A DNA stretch of 64,000 nt from Zeimonas sp964538505 (GCA_964538505.1 CAZIDY010000001.1:1-64000), one strand, 5' to 3'; shown: positions 22,848-33,252, counted from the stretch's first letter. Made by a program: numbers and translations. Notes: generated by a model from the letters alone, not told the origin.

Positions 22848-24585
22848 TCCCGTCGGCGCCCGTTGCGGCGTTGCCCGTTCGCTCGTACAGCACGAAGCGC
22901 TCGTCGCGACCACCGCGGCGTCGGCCCTCCCAGCGCACTGCCCATCCGGTGCGATCTTCCGGCTCCGCGCGCACCGCCGGTCCATCCTCCTGCACGAGCA
23001 GCCAGCGGCAACGCGTGCCGGCTTTGGCGAAAGGTAGCTGCGCGAAGTAGTAGAAGCTCGCCCGGGCGGCGCGTTCGACGTTGTCGGTGACGACACAGTC
23101 GCCTGCGCGCGCGCCGCTCCGGTCGAAGGCTGCGCGCAGCTCGGCCGAGACGTCGCGGTAGGTGTTGCGCTCGTTGAACATCGGCAGCCACAGCGTCATC
23201 AGCAGGAACCACGCCAGCACGACGCCGCCGCAGGAGAGCACCATTGCGCGCCAGATCATCGGCGGCTGGCGCGAGACGCGCCAGCGTACGAGCAGCAGCC
23301 ACGCGGCAGTGGCGGCGAGCCCGAGAACGACCTCGCCGAATACGCCCTCGGGCAGGAAGCCCGGCGCCATCTGACGCATGCGGAACGCCATGCGCGGCGG
23401 CAAGCCGGTCATCAGTGCGATCCAGTACGCCCAGATCACGATGCCGAACAGCGTGAAGCTGGTGACGGCGAACCAGTCGATCAGATTCACGATGCCTCGC
23501 CGCAGCGTCGGTACGCCGACGGCGGCGAGCAGGGCGAGCGGTACGGTAGCCGGCAGCAGCCAGCCCTCGGCGCCCTGCGGCGCGAGCAGCGCGCGCGCGG
23601 TGAGTGCGATCACGGCCAGCAGGGGCAGCGCCACCGCCGGCTCGCTCCAGCGGCCGCGCCAGCGATACGCGGCCCAGATCGCGACCGGCCACGCCGGCCA
23701 GTAGAACCACGGCGCGGTCTGTGCGAAATAGCCGATCGACGCGAGGGTCGGACCGGACAGCATCTCGCGGTTCCACGCGAGCCAGCCCGACAGATGCTCG
23801 CGACCGGCCGCCGACTGCAGCAGTGCCATCGGCCAGGGCAGCGCCAGCAGCACGGCGACAGGCACCGCGAAGACGAGCATGCGTCGGCCGATCAGGCGGA
23901 ACGAGCGGCTTGCGATCGGCAGCGCCACGAGCACGACGAGCAGCGCGGCGGCGTGGCCGACACCGCGCGTGAGCAGGCTCGCCGCGATCGCGGCACCGGC
24001 GATCGCGCCGCCCGCGGACGGGCGCTCGAGCGCGTACGCGCAGCCGAACAGGAACAGCGCGATCCACGCGAGCTGCGCCGGCTCGGCGGTCGTCTCGTGC
24101 ATGCGCAGCAGCAGGCCGAAGGTGGCCATCAGCACGAGCAGCCCGGTGTCGGCGATCGCACGGCCGTAGTCGACGCGCGAGGCCGACGCACCGAAGGGGT
24201 CGGAGGGCTGCACGCCCTGGCGGCGCGCGAGCGCATAGCTCGTGTACCAGACGAGCACGAGCGCTGCTGCCAGCGTGGCGAGCACCGCCATGCGCACGGC
24301 GGCGTGCTCGCCGAGCAGCCAGTGCGTTGCCGATCCGAAGGCGGCGGCGATCCAGAAGGGAAGAGGGCCCTCGGCGACGATCGGCTGGCCGGCGATGTTC
24401 GGCATCATCCAGTCGCCGAAATCGCCGCGCATCATCGTGAGGGCGATGCCGAAGCCGGCGGCGTCGAGCGTGCGCCACGGATCGCGCCCGACGAAGCCGG
24501 GTACCGCGTACAGCGTGCAGACGAGCAACAGACCCCAGCGCGGCAGCTTGCCCGCCTGCAACTCGGTGACGATGAAGGGTCTCAT
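22828..24585 (-). CDS. ArnT/PMT-type membrane glycosyltransferase
   Basis: This 585-residue protein has 11-13 predicted transmembrane helices and the GT-C features of ArnT/PMT-type lipid-linked sugar transferases: an acidic pair after the first helix (GRDPWRTLDAAGF) and a short soluble C-terminal domain (about 490-585). Such proteins add sugars to lipid A, proteins or cell-wall polymers on the periplasmic side, but the substrate cannot be told. The ATG at 24585 begins MRPFIVTELQAGKL. It sits between orn (convergent, 20-base overlap) and the rpmE2 terminator. It is typically found next to orn in related genomes. Confidence 0.8.
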   Translation of the reverse strand: MRPFIVTELQAGKLPRWGLLLVCTLYAVPGFVGRDPWRTLDAAGFGIALTMMRGDFGDWMMPNIAGQPIVAEGPLPFWIAAAFGSATHWLLGEHAAVRMAVLATLAAALVLVWYTSYALARRQGVQPSDPFGASASRVDYGRAIADTGLLVLMATFGLLLRMHETTAEPAQLAWIALFLFGCAYALERPSAGGAIAGAAIAASLLTRGVGHAAALLVVLVALPIASRSFRLIGRRMLVFAVPVAVLLALPWPMALLQSAAGREHLSGWLAWNREMLSGPTLASIGYFAQTAPWFYWPAWPVAIWAAYRWRGRWSEPAVALPLLAVIALTARALLAPQGAEGWLLPATVPLALLAAVGVPTLRRGIVNLIDWFAVTSFTLFGIVIWAYWIALMTGLPPRMAFRMRQMAPGFLPEGVFGEVVLGLAATAAWLLLVRWRVSRQPPMIWRAMVLSCGGVVLAWFLLMTLWLPMFNERNTYRDVSAELRAAFDRSGARAGDCVVTDNVERAARASFYYFAQLPFAKAGTRCRWLLVQEDGPAVRAEPEDRTGWAVRWEGRRRGGRDERFVLYERTGNAATGADGIRRPER

Positions 24586-24591
24586 CGGCCG

Positions 24592-24615
24592 AAAAAAAGG
24601 CAGCCGAAGCTGCCT
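24592..24615 (-). terminator. Rho-independent terminator after rpmE2
   Basis: On the minus strand a perfect 7-bp stem (AGGCAGC / GCTGCCT) with a TTCG loop is followed by seven T's. It lies 18 bases after the rpmE2 stop and just before the glycosyltransferase start. Confidence 0.93.
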
Positions 24616-24633
24616 CGCTCGTGCTTTCTGGAC

Positions 24634-24882
24634 TTACTTGCTGCGGGCGAACTTCTGGCGGAACTTCTCGACGCGGCCCGTCTCGATGATGCGCTGCTGC
24701 GCACCCGTGTAGAACGGATGCGACTCGGAGGTGACGTCGAGCTTGAACAACGGGTATTCCTTGCCGTCGTCCATCGTGATCTTCTCGCGCGTGTTCACCG
24801 TGGAGCGCGTGACGAACTTGAAGCCGCTCGCCATGTCCTGGAAGACGACTTCACGGTATTCGGGGTGGATGCCCTGTTTCAT
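24634..24882 (-). CDS. rpmE2: 50S ribosomal protein L31, type B (zinc-independent)
   Basis: This 82-residue L31 lacks the CxxC zinc cysteines of the type A protein and has the type B landmarks MKQGIHPEYREVVFQD, STVNTREKI and SHPFYTGAQQRIIETGRVEKFRQKF. In many bacteria this paralogue replaces the zinc form under zinc limitation and is repressed by Zur; no Zur box was recognised here. The ATG at 24882 gives the standard start. A TATACT -10 (24920-24915, minus strand) suggests its own promoter overlapping the end of rho. A strong terminator follows. Confidence 0.95.
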   Translation of the reverse strand: MKQGIHPEYREVVFQDMASGFKFVTRSTVNTREKITMDDGKEYPLFKLDVTSESHPFYTGAQQRIIETGRVEKFRQKFARSK

Positions 24883-24925
24883 GCTCGGGTTCCGTTGCAG
24901 GCGCAAAGCCTGACAGTATAAGCGA

Positions 24926-26188
<1,263 letters not shown>

Positions 26189-26424
26189 CGGCTGGTTCTC
26201 CCCGCAGGGAAGCTGGCTGGAACGCGTACGACGTGCGAGCGCGAGCGGCCGGGGCCGCAGGATCGACAACAACGGGTCGGAAAGGGCGGGCCGAGAAGGC
26301 CCTGGAAAGGCGGGGGAGGGGTCGACGTAGGGATTCGCGTCGCGCCGGTCTCGCGCGCCTCGTGCCGCGAGAGGCGGGCGGCACGGCCGCATTCCTCATC
26401 GGGCGGCCGTGACTTTACACCCGA

Positions 26425-26745
26425 TCAGAGGTTGGTGTCCAGAAACGACGAGAGCTGCGACTTCGACAGCGCACCGACCTTCGTGGCGACGACCTGGCCG
26501 CCGCGGAACAGCATCAGCGTGGGGATGCCGCGAATGCCGTACTTCGACGGCGTCGACTGGTTCTCGTCGACGTTGATCTTCGCGACGCGGACCTTGCCTT
26601 CGTACTCGCGCGATACCTCGTCGAGGATCGGCGCGATCATCTTGCACGGGCCACACCACTCGGCCCAGTAATCGACGAGAACCGGCTCCTCGGCCTGCAG
26701 GACTTCCTGCTCGAACGATGCGTCGGACACATGCTGGATCGCCAT
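26425..26745 (-). CDS. trxA: Thioredoxin 1
   Basis: Thioredoxin reduces protein disulfides in the cytoplasm. The 106-residue protein has WCGPC at residues 30-34 (Cys31, Cys34), the buried Asp25 and the cis-Pro segment GIPTLMLFRGG. A GGAGGGA ribosome site lies before the ATG at 26745. trxA followed by rho is a classic proteobacterial pair. It is divergent from the 4.5S RNA gene, about 107 bases apart. Confidence 0.97.
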   Translation of the reverse strand: MAIQHVSDASFEQEVLQAEEPVLVDYWAEWCGPCKMIAPILDEVSREYEGKVRVAKINVDENQSTPSKYGIRGIPTLMLFRGGQVVATKVGALSKSQLSSFLDTNL

Positions 26746-26851
26746 TCTCCCTCCTGGATTGCGACGCTTCGGCAGCAACGAAGCGCCCTCCGGGCAATGG
26801 TACACGCGCACGATGCCGCTCGGTGCCGCATGTCCGACTGCTAGAATCGGC

Positions 26852-26953
26852 GTGGGCGGGCCTCCCCGCAGTGCGGCGTGGTCAACCTGGTCAGGTCCGG
26901 AAGGAAGCAGCCACAGCCATTTCCCGCGCGTGCCGGGGTTCCGGCTCGCCCAC
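26852..26953 (+). ncRNA. ffs: 4.5S RNA, the small bacterial signal recognition particle RNA
   Basis: The conserved domain IV heart GGTCAGGTCCGGAAGGAAGC lies at about 26889-26908, with the following CAGCC. The ends pair: GTGGGCG (26852-26858) with CGCCCAC (26947-26953), giving a roughly 102-base hairpin of the usual bacterial type. A TAGAAT -10 box (26842-26847) is placed to start transcription at the 5' end. Its position upstream of dnaX is typical for this group. It works with Ffh to target inner-membrane proteins. Confidence 0.95.
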
Positions 26954-27012
26954 CCGGCTCTCTCTGCGAGCCCCCTGCTGTCCACTGCGCTGCGACACCG
27001 CGTCTTTCCCGC

Positions 27013-28749
27013 ATGAACCATCTCGCGCTGGCCCGCAAATGGCGACCCCGGGACTTCGACTCCCTCGTCGGCCAGGACCACGTCGTGCGCGCACTCGCGC
27101 ACGCGCTCGAGACGAAACGGCTGCACCACGCGTATCTGTTCACCGGCACGCGCGGCGTCGGCAAGACGACCATCGCGCGCATTCTCGCCAAGGCGCTGAA
27201 CTGCGAGCGCGGCGTGCAGGTGCAGCCTTGCGGTGTCTGCGATGCGTGCACCGGCATCGACGCGGGGCGCTTCGTCGACTGTATCGAGCTCGATGCGGCA
27301 TCGAACCGCGGCGTCGACGAGATGACGCAACTGCTGGAGAACGCCGTCTATGCGCCGACGGCGGGCCGCTACAAGGTCTACGTCATCGACGAAGTCCACA
27401 TGCTGTCGACGCACGCGTTCAACGCGATGCTCAAGACGCTCGAGGAACCGCCGCCGCACGTCGTGTTCGTGCTCGCCACCACCGATCCGCAGCGCGTACC
27501 CGTCACCGTGCTGTCGCGCTGCCTGCAGTTCAACCTGAAGAACATGCCGCCGCCGGCGATTGCCGGGCACCTGGTCACCGTGCTCGAAGCCGAGGGCATC
27601 GTGCACGAGGCGGGCGCGCTCGATCGGATCGGCCGCGCGGCGGCGGGCAGCATGCGCGATGCACTGTCACTGCTCGACCAGGCGATCGCCTTCGGCGGAG
27701 GCGCGGTGCACGAGGCCGAGGTGCGCGAGATGCTCGGCGTGGTCGATGGCGGCTGGCTCGTGCGCATTCTCGATGCGCTCGTCGCTGGCGACGGTCGGGG
27801 GCTCGTCGAAATCGCCGACTCGATGCTCGCGGCGAACGCGCCGTTCGAGCGAGCGCTCTCCGATCTCGCGCAACTGCTGCAGCGGATCGCGCTCGCGCAG
27901 GTCGGCGCGCTCGGCGATGCCGATGATCCGCAGACGCTCGAGCGTCTCGCGCAGGCGATTCGCGCCGAAGACCTGCAGGTGTACTACCAGATCGTCACGC
28001 ACGGGGCGCGCGAGCTCGCGCTCGCGCCCGATGCGCATACCGGTTTCACGATGGTGCTGCTGCGGATGCTGGCGTTTCGGCCGGTGCAGGCCGGCGATGC
28101 GGGGAGCGGGGAGGTTGAGGCTTCGCCTGCGGGTTCGGCGCGGGGGAGCGCGACGGCTGCGGCGTCGTCGCGCGCCGCTGCAGCGGTGGCGGCGCCGTCG
28201 CGCGCGGCCGTGCCGCCGCGTGCAGCCGTGCCGCCGCGTGCAGTCGTACCGCCGCGAGCGGCGGGGGGCGCGCATTCGCGTGCTGCCGGCGCTGTGCGGT
28301 CGCACGCGCCTGTCGATGCAGCCCCGCGCACTCCCGCTGCAACCTCTTTCGACGGCGACTGGCCCGCGCTTGCCGCACGGCTGAACGTCGGCGGCTTCGT
28401 TCGCCAGTTCATGGAGCAGAGCGAGCTGCTCGAAGCCGACGGTCTGCGGCTGCGTCTGCGGGTACCGATTCGCCCGCTCGCCGAACCGTCCACCGTGCGT
28501 CGCGTGCGCGAAGCGCTCAGTGCGCATTTCGGCGCCGACGTGCGCATCGAGGTCGAGGTCGGACGCGTGCAGGGCAGAACGGCCGCCGTCGCTTCTGCCG
28601 AGGAGCGCGCCGATCGCCAGGCGCAGGCACAGGCATCGATCGAAGCCGATCCGTTCGTGCGCACGTTGATCGATGATTTCGGCGGCTCGATCGTGCCGGG
28701 CTCGGTGCGACCGCTCGAGCGCCCACAAACCACCGGAGGCAAGGAATGA
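27013..28749 (+). CDS. dnaX: DNA polymerase III subunit tau/gamma
   Basis: DnaX forms the clamp loader and, as tau, tethers polymerase cores and DnaB. The 578-residue protein has Walker A (GTRGVGKTTIA, about 44-54), a four-cysteine zinc site (CERGVQVQPCGVCDAC), Walker B with DEVH (VIDEVHML) and SRC motif (VLSRCLQF). Domains I-III run to about 365. A low-complexity Ala/Pro/Arg linker (about 375-455) contains 18-bp repeats encoding PPRAAV. The C-terminal part (about 460-578) is the tau-specific region. I did not see an A-rich slippery site for gamma production. The ATG at 27013 follows the 4.5S RNA; ybaB overlaps its stop. Confidence 0.95.
   Translation: MNHLALARKWRPRDFDSLVGQDHVVRALAHALETKRLHHAYLFTGTRGVGKTTIARILAKALNCERGVQVQPCGVCDACTGIDAGRFVDCIELDAASNRGVDEMTQLLENAVYAPTAGRYKVYVIDEVHMLSTHAFNAMLKTLEEPPPHVVFVLATTDPQRVPVTVLSRCLQFNLKNMPPPAIAGHLVTVLEAEGIVHEAGALDRIGRAAAGSMRDALSLLDQAIAFGGGAVHEAEVREMLGVVDGGWLVRILDALVAGDGRGLVEIADSMLAANAPFERALSDLAQLLQRIALAQVGALGDADDPQTLERLAQAIRAEDLQVYYQIVTHGARELALAPDAHTGFTMVLLRMLAFRPVQAGDAGSGEVEASPAGSARGSATAAASSRAAAAVAAPSRAAVPPRAAVPPRAVVPPRAAGGAHSRAAGAVRSHAPVDAAPRTPAATSFDGDWPALAARLNVGGFVRQFMEQSELLEADGLRLRLRVPIRPLAEPSTVRRVREALSAHFGADVRIEVEVGRVQGRTAAVASAEERADRQAQAQASIEADPFVRTLIDDFGGSIVPGSVRPLERPQTTGGKE
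28210..28263 (+). repeat. 18-bp tandem repeat in dnaX linker (3 units)
   Basis: Three units of about GTGCCGCCGCGTGCAGCC encode PPRAAV-PPRAVV-PPRAAG in the flexible linker between the ATPase part and the tau-specific domain. Units are in frame and nearly identical, the third diverging. Confidence 0.75.
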
Positions 28750-29072
28750 TGAAGGGACAGCTCGCGGGCCTGATGAAGCAGGCCCAGCAGATGCAGGAGA
28801 ACATGAAGAAGGCGCAGGAGCAGCTGGCGCAGATCGAGGTCGAAGGGCAATCGGGCGCCGGCCTCGTGAAGGTCACGATCACCTGCCGCAACGATGTGAA
28901 GCGCATCGCGATCGACCCGACGCTGCTCGGTGAGGACAAGGACATGCTCGAGGACCTGATCGTCGCCGCGATGAACGACGCGCTGCGCAAGGCCGAGCAG
29001 ACCGCATCCGAGAAGATGGGCGCGATGACCGCCGGCCTGCCGCTGCCGCCCGGCTTCAAGATGCCGTTCTGA
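28746..29072 (+). CDS. ybaB: YbaB/EbfC nucleoid-associated protein
   Basis: This 108-residue DNA-binding dimer has the family form: an N-terminal helix rich in Lys/Gln (MKGQLAGLMKQAQQMQENMKKAQEQLA), a beta core (GLVKVTITCRNDVKRIAIDP) and a C-terminal helix with a hydrophobic tail ending PPGFKMPF. The start is the first of two ATGs (28746), which overlaps the dnaX stop (ATGA). It lies in the dnaX-ybaB-recR operon found across bacteria and links replication with recombinational repair. Confidence 0.95.
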   Translation: MMKGQLAGLMKQAQQMQENMKKAQEQLAQIEVEGQSGAGLVKVTITCRNDVKRIAIDPTLLGEDKDMLEDLIVAAMNDALRKAEQTASEKMGAMTAGLPLPPGFKMPF

Positions 29073-29109
29073 TCGCCGCGACGCTATTCGATCGCAGGAT
29101 GCGCGCACG

Positions 29110-29739
29110 ATGAAAGCGCCGGCGCCGCTCGATGCGCTGACGGCCGCGTTTCGCCGCCTGCCCGGCGTGGGCGCGCGCACCGCGCAGCGTTTCGCGTATC
29201 ACCTGCTGCAGCACGACCGCGACGGCGCCGCGCAGCTCGCGCAGGCGCTTGCCGAGGCGCACGAACGCATCCGGCATTGCGTGCGCTGCAATACCTTCAC
29301 CGAGTTCGAAGTCTGCGAGACCTGCGCGTCGCCGCGACGCGATCGGTCGCTGTTGTGCGTCGTCGAGACGCCGGCCGATCAGCTGACGATCGAGCATACG
29401 CTGAGCTATCGCGGCCTGTATTTCGTGCTGATGGGGCGGCTGTCGCCGCTCGACGGCGTGGGGCCGAAGCAGATCGGGCTCGAACGGTTGCTCGCTCGTG
29501 CGAGCGACGGTGAAGTGCGCGAGGTGATCCTGGCGACGAACTTCACGCAGGAGGGCGAGGCCACTGCGCACTACATCGGCGAGCTGCTGCGTGCACGAGG
29601 TCTCGCGGTTACACGGCTTGCGCGCGGCGTGCCGATTGGCAGCGAGCTCGAGTACGTCGATCCAAGCACGGTGGCGCAGGCGCTGCGCGATCGTCGATCG
29701 GTCGCTGATGACGACCCGCGGAGAGGGGCGTCGACGTGA
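29110..29739 (+). CDS. recR: Recombination mediator RecR
   Basis: RecR acts with RecO and RecF to load RecA at gaps. The 209-residue protein has the helix-hairpin-helix (AFRRLPGVGARTAQRFAYHLL, about 13-33), a four-cysteine zinc finger (CVRCNTFTEFEVCETC, about 57-72) and a Toprim domain (LLCVVETPADQLTIEHT, then GRLSPLDGVGP). It is the third gene after dnaX and ybaB. Its stop overlaps the GTG of the following CoA-transferase gene, an unusual coupling of repair and metabolism that is probably a chance of close packing. Confidence 0.96.
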   Translation: MKAPAPLDALTAAFRRLPGVGARTAQRFAYHLLQHDRDGAAQLAQALAEAHERIRHCVRCNTFTEFEVCETCASPRRDRSLLCVVETPADQLTIEHTLSYRGLYFVLMGRLSPLDGVGPKQIGLERLLARASDGEVREVILATNFTQEGEATAHYIGELLRARGLAVTRLARGVPIGSELEYVDPSTVAQALRDRRSVADDDPRRGAST

Positions 29740-30989
29740 ATGCGAACGGGAAGGGCGACGGCGACACGCAGGACGCACGCGGACCGCTGGCCGGCCTGCG
29801 TGTGCTCGAGCTCGGCCAGCTGATCGCCGGTCCGTTCGTCGGACGCATGCTCGCCGACTTCGGCGCCGACGTGATCAAGGTGGAGCCGCCGGCACGCGAA
29901 GGCAGCGACGGCGGCGACCCGCTGCGCAAGTGGCGCAAGCTGCATCCCGATGATCCGAGTGGAACCTCGCTGTGGTGGTACGTGCAGGCGCGCAACAAGC
30001 GCTCGATCACGCTCGACCTACGCCACCCGGAAGGCCAGCGCATCGCGCGCGAGCTCGCTGTGCGCAGCGACGTCGTCGTCGAGAACTTCCGCCCGGGCGC
30101 GCTCGAGAAGTGGGGTCTTGGTTACGACGTGCTGTCGAAGGACAATCCGGGGCTGATCCTGCTGCGGTTGTCCGGCTACGGACAGACCGGCCCGTATCGC
30201 GACCGCCCGGGTTTCGGCGCGATCGCCGAGTCGATGGGCGGCATGCGTTACGTCACCGGTTTCCCGGACCGTCCGCCAGTGCGAATGAACCTTTCGATCG
30301 GCGACGCGCTCGCGGCGCTGCATGGGCTGGTCGGCGTGCTGATGGCGTTGCATCACCGGCACGGATCGGGCCGCGGGCAGGTCATCGACGTTGCGCTGTA
30401 CGAGGCGGTGTTCAACATGATGGAGAGCACGCTGCCCGAGTACGAGCGTTACGGGATCGTGCGCGAGCGCACCGGAACGAACCTCACCGGCATCGTGCCG
30501 TCGAACACCTATCCGACGGCGGATGACCGGCACATCGTGATTGGCGGTAACGGAGACTCGATTTTCAAGCGGCTGATGCGGGCGATCGGGCGGGAAGATC
30601 TCGCAGACGATCCGTCGCTCGCGGACAATGCGGGCCGCGCGGCGCGTGCGCAGGAGATCGACGATGCGATCGCGCAGTGGACGTCGTCGCAGCGGCTCGA
30701 GGCAGCGCTCGAGGTGATGGCGCAGGCGGAGGTGCCGAGCGGGCGGATCTTCAGCGCGGCCGACATGGTCGAGGATCCGCAGTACCTGGCGCGGGCGATG
30801 GTCGAGCGAATGACGCTGCCCGATGGAACGCCGCTGGCGATTCCCGGCATCGTGCCGAAGTTCTCGGGGACGCCGGGCGAGACGCGCTGGGTGGGGCCGG
30901 CGCTCGGCGAGCACACGGACGAGGTGCTCGATGAACTGGGCTACGACGAGGAGGCTGTAAGTCGCCTGCGCGGGTCGGGTGCAGTGTAG
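29736..30989 (+). CDS. CaiB/BaiF family (class III) CoA-transferase
   Basis: Class III CoA-transferases move CoA between acids through an aspartyl-CoA anhydride. The 417-residue protein has the family opening LAGLRVLELGQLIAGPFVGRMLADFGADVIKVE (about 18-50) and the catalytic Asp190 in LSIGDALAALHG. Also visible are NLRHPEG-like (LDLRHPEGQ) and SGYGQTGPY motifs. Donor and acceptor cannot be told; sequences with FGAIAESMGGMRYVTG are often annotated as succinyl-CoA-dependent transferases. The GTG start overlaps the recR stop (GTGA). Confidence 0.9.
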   Translation: MNANGKGDGDTQDARGPLAGLRVLELGQLIAGPFVGRMLADFGADVIKVEPPAREGSDGGDPLRKWRKLHPDDPSGTSLWWYVQARNKRSITLDLRHPEGQRIARELAVRSDVVVENFRPGALEKWGLGYDVLSKDNPGLILLRLSGYGQTGPYRDRPGFGAIAESMGGMRYVTGFPDRPPVRMNLSIGDALAALHGLVGVLMALHHRHGSGRGQVIDVALYEAVFNMMESTLPEYERYGIVRERTGTNLTGIVPSNTYPTADDRHIVIGGNGDSIFKRLMRAIGREDLADDPSLADNAGRAARAQEIDDAIAQWTSSQRLEAALEVMAQAEVPSGRIFSAADMVEDPQYLARAMVERMTLPDGTPLAIPGIVPKFSGTPGETRWVGPALGEHTDEVLDELGYDEEAVSRLRGSGAV

Positions 30990-31008
30990 TGGCGCGTTCC
31001 GGGTGACG

Positions 31009-31262
31009 AGCGCGAGGCTTCGAGTGACGGCGGCAGCGGCAATCTCTCCATCGGTGCGGGGTGCAGGAGTGCCTTCGGGCATCAGCCGAGCCCGTTCCTG
31101 TCCGAGCCAGGTCGCCGAGATACCCGTCGCCACGGGACAAGGCTGACGCTTCTGATCCTGGCCGACGACAATTCGAAGCGTGCCGTACGGACACGCCTGG
31201 ACGCACAATCCGCAGCGAATGCAGGCCGCATGGAAGGAGTCGCCAGACCCGAGCGGTCGGGC
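31009..31262 (-). pseudogene. Remnant of a NapG/MauM-type 4Fe-4S ferredoxin
   Basis: Directly after the acyl-CoA synthetase stop, on the same strand, one frame reads RARPLGSGDSFHAACIRCG then LCVQACPYGTLRI, a clear first [4Fe-4S] motif (CIRCGLCVQACP) with the R-P-x-G...F-x-x-A-C-I-R-C context of NapG-like ferredoxins. A stop precedes the segment, no start codon fits, and similarity is lost after about 45 residues although the frame stays open into the CoA-transferase antisense. It therefore looks like a short surviving piece of a lost gene. Exact borders are uncertain. Confidence 0.5.
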
Positions 31263-31280
31263 CCGTCATCGGGACGGATC

Positions 31281-33125
31281 TCAGACCGCCTGACCCGCGC
31301 GCCCCGCATACATCTCCTCGATCAGATCGGCGAACTGCCGATTGATCGACAGGCGCTTGACCTTCATCGTCGGCGTCACCTCGCCGTCTTCCTCCAGCAG
31401 CTTCTTCGGCAGGATGCAGAAGCGCTTGATCTGCTCGACACGCGCCAGATCCTCGTTGGTACGGCGCACCTGCTCGAGCACGAGATCGCGAATCTCGCGC
31501 GCTTCGGTGAGGGACGCGTAGGTGGTGAACTGCACCTTGTGCTCCTGCGCGTAGTCGAGCGCGTTTTCCTCGTCCAGCACGATCAGCGCAGTGACGTAGT
31601 TGCGACGGTCGCCGATGAGAATCGCATCGGTGATGTACGGGCTCGTCTTCAGCTGGTTTTCGATCGGCTGCGGCGCGATGTTCTTGCCCCCGGTGGTGAT
31701 CAGCAGATCCTTCTTGCGATCGGTGATCTGCAGGAAGCCGCGCGCATCGAATTCGCCGACATCGCCGGTGTGCAGCCAGCCGTCGACCAGCGTCTGCGCG
31801 CTCGCCTCCGGGTTGCGAAAATAGCCGAGGAAGACGTTCGGTCCGCGCACGAGAATCTCGCCGTCGTCGGCGATGCGAACTTCCACGCCGGGCAGCGGCG
31901 GTCCGGAATTGGCCGGATCGATGATGTCGCCCTGATGGCAGGCGGTCGGACCGCTGCCTTCGGTCTGGCCGTAAATCTGGCGCAGCGGCACGCCCAGCGC
32001 GTGAAAGAAGCGCAGCACGTCCGGCGAGATCGCGGCCGCTCCGCTCACGGCCACGCTCAGGCGATCGAAGCCGAGCCGCTTGCGCAGCTTGGCCAGCACC
32101 GTGAGGTCGGCCAGCGCGAAGCCCAGCCGCAGATGCCAGGGAACCGACCGGTCGGGGTCGAGCCGGGCGCGCGCGTAGCGACGACCGGTTGCATACGCGG
32201 CACCGAAAGCAAGGCGCTTGAACCACTGCGCATCTTTCGCGCGCAGCAGGATCATCGACTGGTATTTCTCCCAGATGCGCGGCACCGCGAACATCAGTGT
32301 CGGCGATACCTCGGCGATGTTCTGCGTCACCGTGTCGACGTTCTCGACGAAGTGCACGCGATAACCGACGGCCAGCGCCAGATACGTCGACAGCATCCGT
32401 TCGGCGATGTGCGACAGCGGCAGGAAGGAGACCACGTCTTCCTCGCCGCCGGATTCGAAGATGCCGCCCAGGCAGTGCGCCGTCCACGTCAGGTTGCGAT
32501 GGCTGAGCATCGCGCCCTTGGGCGGACCGGTGGTGCCGGAGGTGTAGATGAGCGTAGCCATCCCGTCGGGCTGCAGTGCATCGAGTCGCTGCTGCAGCGC
32601 CTGCGGTTGCGCCGCACCGGACTCGCGCCCGCGACGCAGCAGTTCGTCCCAGGACAGGATCGCCGGATCGTCGAGATCCGTCAGGCCCTCCATGTCCATC
32701 ACGACGATCCAGCGCAGCTCGGGCAGCGCGTCGCGGATCGCCAGCGCCTTGTCGAGCTGCTCTTCGTTCTCGACGACGAAGATGCTCGCGCCGGCGTGCC
32801 CGAGGATGTATGCGCACTCCGACGCGGCGTTGGTGGTGTAGATGCCCACGCTCGCGCCGCCCGCCGCCTGCGTGGCGAGATCGGCCACCAGCCATTCCTG
32901 CCGGTTCTCGCCGATGATCGCCACGCGACCGCCGGCGGCCAGACCCAGCTCCATCAGGCCGTGCGCCGCATCGCGCATCCTCTGCGCGTACTGGGCGAAG
33001 CTCAGGTCGCGCCACAGACCCAGGTGCTTGAAGCGCAGCGCCGTTGCTTCGCCACGGCGCGCGGCATGTGCAAGGAGCAGGTGCGGCGCGCTGACGCACT
33101 GGTGAGGCGCAACAACTGCGTTCAT
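31281..33125 (-). CDS. AMP-dependent acyl-CoA synthetase (long-chain type)
   Basis: This 614-residue enzyme activates a carboxylic acid to its CoA ester via an acyl-adenylate. Visible are the P-loop YTSGTTGPPKGAML (about 190-203), the A5 motif IYGQTEGSGP (about 385), WLHTGDVGEFDARGFLQITDRKKDLLITTGGKNIAP (A7-A8 region, about 445-485) and C-terminal catalytic lysine region PTMKVKRLSIN (near 590). It resembles long-chain or bulky-acid ligases (FAA1-like), not PaaK. It is divergent from livMHKGF, an arrangement seen often in Betaproteobacteria where the ligase and importer probably share a substrate, such as a fatty or aromatic acid. The ATG at 33125 begins MNAVVAPHQ. Confidence 0.92.
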   Translation of the reverse strand: MNAVVAPHQCVSAPHLLLAHAARRGEATALRFKHLGLWRDLSFAQYAQRMRDAAHGLMELGLAAGGRVAIIGENRQEWLVADLATQAAGGASVGIYTTNAASECAYILGHAGASIFVVENEEQLDKALAIRDALPELRWIVVMDMEGLTDLDDPAILSWDELLRRGRESGAAQPQALQQRLDALQPDGMATLIYTSGTTGPPKGAMLSHRNLTWTAHCLGGIFESGGEEDVVSFLPLSHIAERMLSTYLALAVGYRVHFVENVDTVTQNIAEVSPTLMFAVPRIWEKYQSMILLRAKDAQWFKRLAFGAAYATGRRYARARLDPDRSVPWHLRLGFALADLTVLAKLRKRLGFDRLSVAVSGAAAISPDVLRFFHALGVPLRQIYGQTEGSGPTACHQGDIIDPANSGPPLPGVEVRIADDGEILVRGPNVFLGYFRNPEASAQTLVDGWLHTGDVGEFDARGFLQITDRKKDLLITTGGKNIAPQPIENQLKTSPYITDAILIGDRRNYVTALIVLDEENALDYAQEHKVQFTTYASLTEAREIRDLVLEQVRRTNEDLARVEQIKRFCILPKKLLEEDGEVTPTMKVKRLSINRQFADLIEEMYAGRAGQAV

Positions 33126-33154
33126 GACGGGAAGTGCAGTGAAATCATGAAAAC

Positions 33155-33183
33155 TTGTCGCAATGGCCGCGGCATACTAGCAT
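33155..33183 (+). promoter_or_regulatory. Predicted sigma-70 promoter for livMHKGF
   Basis: TTGTCG (33155-33160) and TAGCAT (33178-33183) are 17 bases apart, about 70 bases before livM, in the gap with the divergent synthetase gene. Confidence 0.4.
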
Positions 33184-33252
33184 CGCGCACGGTCGAAAGG
33201 ACCCGTCCGCGCGGCACCGGGCATCAGAGAAAACGAAGGGGAGGATCGGGCG

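Noticed and set aside
27013..28749. Programmed -1 frameshift site for DnaX gamma
   Set aside because: No A-AAA-AAG type slippery heptamer followed by a hairpin was visible; gamma may arise otherwise or not at all.
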